From: Ferruginibacter sp.
Lineage (GTDB): Bacteria; Bacteroidota; Bacteroidia; Chitinophagales; Chitinophagaceae
NCBI GenBank assembly: GCA_025362765.1
Contig: JANYFI010000096.1
Span: 1-11,179 of the forward strand
DNA length: 11,179 bases
Direction of reading: 5' to 3'
Below the pieces are notes generated by a model, which ran no database searches, had not been told where the DNA came from, and worked only from the letters and a program-made list of their open reading frames with translations. The translations under genes were made by a program, and so were the position numbers. This document shows, one piece after another, positions 7,601 through 11,179 of this stretch (position 1 is the first letter of the stretch; each line of letters opens with the position of its first letter).

Positions 7601-8766
7601 AGTATACCAGCCACACCAATACAAAAATAAGTGAAGGTACTTTTTGCCAGGAAGCGGTCACGTAATGGATCCTGTAAACTAAACAGTGTAATCAATGAAA
7701 GCCCCATCAGGATCATGATAACGGGTAATATTAATTGATCACTTCCCGGAGAACGAAAAGTAAAAACTATGTGCAGCAACAAAAAGGAAAAGAAAAAAGT
7801 GGTCACTATTATCCAATACCATCTGCTCACTTCCTCAGGCGACCGTACAATAAATGCCTTTTCTTTTTTTAAAGTACTAAAGTCTTTTGCTGAAAAAAGT
7901 TTTAGTAAATGCGGCGACTGAACAAAATTAATCGCCATGTTGCCCTGTAATTTTTCGCTACCCTTTAGATGCCCAAACTCGTATCCTGGTTGTAGTGGAA
8001 TCAATTCATAGGCTTTATTTTCCGGCAATCCTGAAAAGCTATATTTGCCTGCTTCGTCTGTACGGGCATACGCATAAAAGGAAAACAGTTGCGGCTGACC
8101 TGCAGAATCCAACATATACACTTTGCGCAGACCATCTTTGTAACTAACTATGGTGTTCCCGTCGCCTTGCTGATAATCAGTATTGGCCGAATCCTGGGGC
8201 ACTAATAATTTAAGTCTTACCAATGCGCCTTGAACAGGCTGAGCCTGCAGGTTTTTTATAGTGCCTGAAATAGCAACTGCTCCCAGCGCCACGTTATTGA
8301 TTGCAGCTACCTGCAGTGGTTTCATTTTTTCCTTGTCATATGTAATTGAATCAGCTTCAGAAAAGCCCAATAAATTACGGGAAAGTGCCACACGGTTTCT
8401 AAATACTTTGCCGCCTTTGGCAAAGGCTTCATCAGCATTTACAAAATATGGCTGTTTATTCAACTCTCCCGCATTGTCGATTGTTGCAGCAGGAACTTTA
8501 GCGCTTTTAATGGTGGCCGCAATAAAATCAATGTCTTTTTGATCTTCAAAATACAATCCTTTTTTCAACAGGTTTTTTATATTGCCTGCATCATTGTTGG
8601 TGTTCAGGTTCACCATTGTACCGTTTTCCAAACGGGTGTTCACTTCTGTAAAATCCCGTTGCAAAACAGTAAACATTTTCCAAAAAAGCAAACCCATAAC
8701 AATGGCTATCAACAAAAGCGCAAGCCTTTCCAATCTTCTATTTGGTTCTGTTGCACGATACGTCAT
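4669..8766 (-). CDS. SEDS glycosyltransferase (RodA/FtsW family) fused to class B penicillin-binding protein transpeptidase
   Basis: This single 1365-residue frame joins the two enzymes that make septal or side-wall peptidoglycan. Order: a short cytoplasmic tail, membrane helix (about 13-29), an outer region (about 35-310) with a CNA-B/carboxypeptidase-regulatory-like beta domain (about 166-262; TDEAGKYSFSGLPENKAYEL), a SEDS region (about 315-757) with 12-13 predicted helices, a PBP anchor helix (about 776-797), then the PBP. The SEDS part carries the signature PEAHTDMILPAMGEEFGWAG with the conserved Asp660, equivalent to the essential RodA/FtsW aspartate. The PBP part has the N-terminal mark NIVDRNGKILA (about 839-849) and all three active-site motifs: STAK (Ser1068, Lys1071), SNN (1121-1123) and KTGT (1283-1286). 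Both activities therefore look intact: polymerising lipid II and crosslinking the stem peptides at the outer face of the inner membrane; the PBP half should bind beta-lactams. Its ATG directly abuts the phosphatase TAA. Separate RodA and PbpA together total roughly 900-950 residues, so the N-terminal outer region explains most of the excess. Confidence 0.97.
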   Translation of the reverse strand: MTYRATEPNRRLERLALLLIAIVMGLLFWKMFTVLQRDFTEVNTRLENGTMVNLNTNNDAGNIKNLLKKGLYFEDQKDIDFIAATIKSAKVPAATIDNAGELNKQPYFVNADEAFAKGGKVFRNRVALSRNLLGFSEADSITYDKEKMKPLQVAAINNVALGAVAISGTIKNLQAQPVQGALVRLKLLVPQDSANTDYQQGDGNTIVSYKDGLRKVYMLDSAGQPQLFSFYAYARTDEAGKYSFSGLPENKAYELIPLQPGYEFGHLKGSEKLQGNMAINFVQSPHLLKLFSAKDFSTLKKEKAFIVRSPEEVSRWYWIIVTTFFFSFLLLHIVFTFRSPGSDQLILPVIMILMGLSLITLFSLQDPLRDRFLAKSTFTYFCIGVAGILMLQFVNLKKFTADSGLFRLFIFKNNPNAANGWPWALGAIGLLILTILFGTGPQGSGVKVNLFGFQPSEIVKYLIILFLAGFFAKNENFISQYPSWNKRLYFFVFALVAILTTILMFLLLGDLGPAIVCCFTFIILFSFCRGDFMEVVAALVVYVLSVWLIKNVWLATGVAVVVMALYMLITKKKLSESATMALVVVSGFLLLDKIHTLAKLIPGPMQRLVDRKAIWTDPWNNQVFGGDQVANGIWAISSGGITGQGAGEGFAKTIPEAHTDMILPAMGEEFGWAGITCVFILFLIYLHRSIIIGRQTGTPFLFYLCAGIGIGTFVQFLLIAGGSTGALPLSGVALPFTSYGGTSLLCSMLAAGFLLSASKINGSKVQMKYIMQRQDKNLIPALLAACVAIVLLAVNVSGFTVNNRKWIVEPALVADRSGARLFSYNPRINILMNRLQAGNIVDRNGKILATSDARLVQKEKDSLTAYGIPASDIASLAYKRADRYYPFGEHMFFWTGDANTHVFDGSNNGYFAEYEHASELRGFPAPLIKFQVSASAYKAEKFSPASETQITVTKRDYSALTDLLLAGINSSAVEAFKKRNRDVKLTMDAALQTKIELAVQNDDSVKRKRVSVVVMEDNTGDVLASAMWPQAPLNDWDRLNLGESELNHLPGWNVNTDIGFTHATQPGSTAKLVTALAAFNKLGDAASKKMIRIYPKDLIRITGPEPDEAGLINIENAIVKSNNSFFIRLANEEKLQEQMATLYMQSGMFLHGVGGYYFDNETNNAVQQEKWRELWRKTEFTSLKKYNPNNIRRTRAMGVSGMAWGQGELVATPAAIARVASAIANHGVMMPERYVMDINGKAVAGKPGISIVNDSLYASRMTGYMKKQSASKRGKLGIFVAGKTGTPERIYKGETINDGWYVFFAPKAEGAGHIVVCIRIEGAKGSSDAVQLAGSHIIPLLLERNYIKSFEAPKKEKEDNDQLLP

Positions 8767-10155
8767 TTATAACTTTTTTAAGTTTAATACAGGTATAAAT
8801 ATGGAATCCTTAAATTTTCCCGACAGCGTGGTATCGGGTATCACAGGCTCGTATTGCACAGGTACCCGGCAGTTTATAAAGCGTACATTCTTTAATACCA
8901 CATTGTTTTTTTGCAACAAAATGGCCGCATCAAAATTTTTAAAAATGATGCTATCCAGCACGATATGTTTTGCTGATTTGCTAATGATAAACGCAGCACC
9001 TTTATAAGTTGAATCACTGCTAATTATAATACCATTGCCCTGCAGGTAAAAACTATCCTTACTAATAACCACAGGTGCTGATAAATTGACTACGGCTGCC
9101 AAGGGTTTGAAGGAATATTTTTTTGTGGAATCATTCACTGCCCCGATAAAAGTAGCTACATTTTCATTTATTGGCTTTATTTCGATTGTTGCATTGATTG
9201 CTATTTTCGGCTTAGCAGGACTTGGCTTATTAAACAACATCATTGATACAAGCCCCAATGATAACAATAACAATAAAACAATAAAACTGCGGCTTCGCCT
9301 GGTTGACCGCACCTTTTTTTCAGGTGGCTTGTCTTTTATCAAACGCTCATTGCATGGTTTACCTGACTTTTTCTCCACCGGTTTTAATGCTACTTTAGGT
9401 GCAGGCTCATTGGTATTTTGCACCAGCACAGCGGTAATATTGTCATTTCCACCGGCTTTATTTGCTGCCTCAACCAGTTCCCTGGCCTTTTCAGTAAGCG
9501 TGTTTTTCTGTAACAGTATTGCTGTGATGCTGACCGAAGAAATCATATCCGACAATCCATCACTGCAAACCAATATCATATCACCGGGAAGAAAAGGCGA
9601 CTCACCAGTTTCGATAAAATCATTGATGGTTTCTATGGCTGCTTCAAATCCAAGCGCTTTGGTAATTTCGTTGCGTCTTGGGTGGCTCATGGCGTCTTCC
9701 TCCGACAAACGGCCGGACTCTTCCAAAAAACCCACCACCGAATGATCTTTTGATAATTTCACCAGCGAATGATCTCTCAGCAGGTACAATCTTGTATCGC
9801 CTACATGGGCGTAATATAATTTATTGTGTTTAATATCGGCCACGGCACAGGTAAGCACACAGGCCATCTGGTCATTTTTATTGTCTTTGCTTTTTTCTTC
9901 CGCTATTTTTTTGTTGGCTGCAATCAACGCTTCCTCAAGCGCCTTAATAATATCTTCCGGCAAATTTTTTAACCGCTCTATTATAACAGATCGTGTGATA
10001 GCGGCAGCAACTTCGCCACCGCTGTAACCGCCCACGCCGTCAATCACGCAGGCCACTACAAATTCCTTTTTAGAAAATTCGCAGGCAATAAACGTGTCTT
10101 CGTTGTGATCCCGCCGTTTGCCCTTGTCTGTTATGCCAACAAAATATTCAACCAT
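8767..10155 (-). CDS. Membrane-anchored PP2C-family Ser/Thr phosphatase with beta-helix-like outer domain
   Basis: This 462-residue protein has a complete N-terminal PP2C (PPM) catalytic domain (about 1-247). Metal-binding and structural motifs are RRDHNED (14-20), VIDGVGGYSGGE (37-48), HVGDTRLY (117-124), KLSKDHS (133-139), EITKALG (163-169), CSDGLSDM (197-204) and GGNDNITAV (235-243). A basic proline-containing linker leads to one membrane helix (about 290-307). The outer part (about 310-462) has short repeating hydrophobic strands such as FYLQGNGIIIS, HIVLDSIIFKNF and NVVLKNVRFINC, typical of a small right-handed beta-helix. PP2C enzymes reverse Hanks-kinase phosphorylation, so this is the natural antagonist of the kinase at 2002-3639. 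Its topology matches actinobacterial PstP, which also has one membrane helix and an outer domain. Its start overlaps the microprotein gene by 8 nt and its TAA touches the next ATG, so translation is coupled on both sides. Confidence 0.95.
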   Translation of the reverse strand: MVEYFVGITDKGKRRDHNEDTFIACEFSKKEFVVACVIDGVGGYSGGEVAAAITRSVIIERLKNLPEDIIKALEEALIAANKKIAEEKSKDNKNDQMACVLTCAVADIKHNKLYYAHVGDTRLYLLRDHSLVKLSKDHSVVGFLEESGRLSEEDAMSHPRRNEITKALGFEAAIETINDFIETGESPFLPGDMILVCSDGLSDMISSVSITAILLQKNTLTEKARELVEAANKAGGNDNITAVLVQNTNEPAPKVALKPVEKKSGKPCNERLIKDKPPEKKVRSTRRSRSFIVLLLLLSLGLVSMMLFNKPSPAKPKIAINATIEIKPINENVATFIGAVNDSTKKYSFKPLAAVVNLSAPVVISKDSFYLQGNGIIISSDSTYKGAAFIISKSAKHIVLDSIIFKNFDAAILLQKNNVVLKNVRFINCRVPVQYEPVIPDTTLSGKFKDSIFIPVLNLKKL

Positions 10156-10246
10156 TTTTGCTGTGAGTTTGTTTTATTTCAGTAAAATTCGCGATCAGTA
10201 AAATGATGCTGATCAGCAGTAATGCAATTGCCAGTACTCTGTCCAT
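10148..10246 (-). CDS. 32-residue single-pass membrane microprotein
   Basis: The frame runs ATG (10246) to TGA (10148-10150) and encodes 32 residues: MDRV, a hydrophobic stretch of about 16 residues (LAIALLLISIILLIAN), then a polar, mildly basic tail ending HSKNG. It starts 1 nt after the TGA of the FhaA-like gene (TGATATG) and its stop overlaps the phosphatase ATG by 8 nt. It therefore exactly bridges the 92-nt gap between two conserved operon genes, with the coupling geometry of its neighbours. No Shine-Dalgarno motif precedes it, but none precedes the other genes either. I do not recognise a family. Small one-helix proteins in cell-wall operons often act as partners of membrane enzymes (general knowledge); here that is only a guess. 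The alternative is that it is a translated spacer that keeps ribosomes moving to the phosphatase start, with no function for the peptide itself. Confidence 0.6.
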   Translation of the reverse strand: MDRVLAIALLLISIILLIANFTEIKQTHSKNG

Positions 10247-10247
10247 A

Positions 10248-11179
10248 TCAAACTTTAAAAATGTTAATGGTTACAATGCCATTTAATACAATCCTCGAAT
10301 TCACCGGTAGCTCCGACCAGCCGGGTGTTGACGGATCGCTGTTGGTAATTTCTATTTCGTTGATAATTGTTTTTTCGCCGAAAGAACTCAGGAAAAATTT
10401 GTCCGTATTTTTATCAAATCGAATTAATAAATGCGGCGTGGATACCCATTCTGAAGGAATTTTAAATACGCCTTCCTGGTTCGAATTTTCTTCACTTCCC
10501 GACACCGTAACTTGTTCCTGCCTCATAAAATATTCCAGCTTTTTGCCGGCGTATTGTTTATCAGGTAACGTTATTTCGAACCGGGCAAAATATTTTGGTG
10601 TATGGACCGGTCCCGGCTCGTCCACCACCAAACTTTGGTAGTAAGGAATTTCATAATAGCCATCACTGTAAAAAGTGAAGTCTTTCAGCAGTTCATCTGC
10701 AATATCAAATGTTTGCGCAATGCCTGTTTGTCTTGGAATAAATGTTACCCGAAGGCTATCTTCTTTTTGCTTCGGTGCCGAATTGCCGGGTAATAGTTTT
10801 CCAATAAAGCTTTTATCGCCGGGGCCATAATCAGGATGCGATACAAAACGAAACACCCACTTGTTGGAAGAAGGTGTTATTTTTTTACCCTGCTGTTTGT
10901 GTTGTTGCAGTATGGTATAAAATGACTTAACAGATTCCTGGATAATAAAACCAAAAATGCCTTTGTTGTTATCCATGAATTTATTGTAGTCGGGCGGGCT
11001 AAAGCAAATGATGTACTCATGATAAAATATTACCCTGCCCGCAAACGATAATTCAGCAATGGATTCCTGAAATTTTTTGATAATATACTTGTGCACCGTA
11101 TCGGGTGAAAGCGTTGCCATTGCAGCATATTCAGTTTCTTTTTTAAGAAACCAGTTTTGTACGCCGATGCGTTGCCAGA
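10248..11179 (-). CDS. FhaA-like protein with degenerate C-terminal FHA domain, 5' end beyond window
   Basis: The frame ends at TGA 10248-10250 and is still open at the window edge. The 19 codons upstream of the first ATG (11120) read like protein (QNWFLKKETEYAA), and no stop or start signal separates them, so the gene probably begins outside. If the 11120 ATG is used, it has 290 residues. In that numbering the N-terminal module (about 8-110; GRVIFYHEYIICFSPPDYNKF, then a helix, then SSNKWVFRFVSHPDYG) resembles the FhaA N-terminal domain (DUF3662-like) of actinobacteria. The C-terminal part (about 175-290) follows the FHA strand pattern: EQVTVSGSEEN where Ile-Gly-Arg is expected, STPHLLIRF with S-x-x-H kept (Ser227, His230), and a final NSRIVLNGIVTINI. 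The phosphate-binding Arg of Gly-Arg appears lost, so phosphothreonine binding may be weak or absent. It precedes the phosphatase in the operon, as fhaA/fhaB do in Mycobacterium. Family assignment is by pattern and less certain than the gene itself. Confidence 0.8.
   Translation of the reverse strand, partial: WQRIGVQNWFLKKETEYAAMATLSPDTVHKYIIKKFQESIAELSFAGRVIFYHEYIICFSPPDYNKFMDNNKGIFGFIIQESVKSFYTILQQHKQQGKKITPSSNKWVFRFVSHPDYGPGDKSFIGKLLPGNSAPKQKEDSLRVTFIPRQTGIAQTFDIADELLKDFTFYSDGYYEIPYYQSLVVDEPGPVHTPKYFARFEITLPDKQYAGKKLEYFMRQEQVTVSGSEENSNQEGVFKIPSEWVSTPHLLIRFDKNTDKFFLSSFGEKTIINEIEITNSDPSTPGWSELPVNSRIVLNGIVTINIFKV

Noticed and set aside
9086..9745. 219-codon plus-strand frame antisense to the phosphatase
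   Set aside because: It lies wholly inside a phosphatase gene with every PP2C motif intact; its translation mirrors that gene's codon bias and shows no family motif.
10248..11120. Taking the ATG at 11120 as the certain start of the FhaA-like gene
   Set aside because: The frame remains open with protein-like codons to the window edge and the ATG has no supporting upstream signal, so the gene was annotated as partial.
2002..11179. Type VI secretion regulatory cluster (PpkA/PppA/Fha-like)
   Set aside because: Kinase, phosphatase and FHA genes also occur in T6SS loci, but no secretion component is present and the core gene is a peptidoglycan synthase, which favours a cell-wall role.

Overview
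The window looks like a chromosomal segment of a Bacteroidota bacterium, probably a member of the Chitinophagales/Chitinophagaceae. This rests on moderate A+T content, start codons preceded by A-rich sequence with no Shine-Dalgarno motif, a secreted S9-type peptidase, and an intergenic palindrome (CCCCTCTCC-AAA-GGAAAGGGG) of a kind familiar from Bacteroidota genomes. The assignment is by style, not by a marker gene. All seven genes supported here lie on the minus strand, so they are read from high to low coordinates.

Layout in order of transcription: (1) 11179-10248, an FhaA-like protein, cut by the window edge at its 5' side, with a degenerate FHA fold at its C-terminus; (2) 10246-10148, a 32-residue single-pass membrane microprotein; (3) 10155-8767, a PP2C-family Ser/Thr phosphatase with one membrane segment and a beta-helix-like outer domain; (4) 8766-4669, a 1365-residue natural fusion of a SEDS peptidoglycan glycosyltransferase (RodA/FtsW family) and a class B penicillin-binding protein transpeptidase, with an additional N-terminal outer domain; (5) a 251-bp gap with a palindromic repeat and short TAATCC-type reiterations; (6) 4417-3644, a second FHA protein; (7) 3639-2002, a Hanks-type Ser/Thr kinase with coiled coil, one membrane segment and an extracytoplasmic SH3-like domain; (8) a 472-bp stretch without a convincing gene; (9) 1529 to the window start, the first 509 codons of a secreted S9 prolyl-oligopeptidase-family peptidase, cut just after its catalytic serine.

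Genes 1-4 are packed with spacings of +1, -8 and 0 nt, and genes 6-7 are 4 nt apart, which indicates two tightly coupled blocks that may form one operon. Gene content and order (FHA, PP2C phosphatase, RodA, PbpA, then kinase) match the classical actinobacterial cluster fhaA-fhaB-pstP-rodA-pbpA-pknA-pknB. Here rodA and pbpA are fused, the second FHA gene sits next to the kinase, and the outer domains differ (SH3-like in place of PASTA on the kinase, beta-helix on the phosphatase). The proposed reading is a phospho-regulated cell-wall synthesis module: kinase and phosphatase sense the envelope through their outer domains, FHA proteins read phosphothreonine marks, and the SEDS-PBP fusion makes and crosslinks glycan strands. 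The peptidase at the low-coordinate end appears to be an unrelated neighbour.
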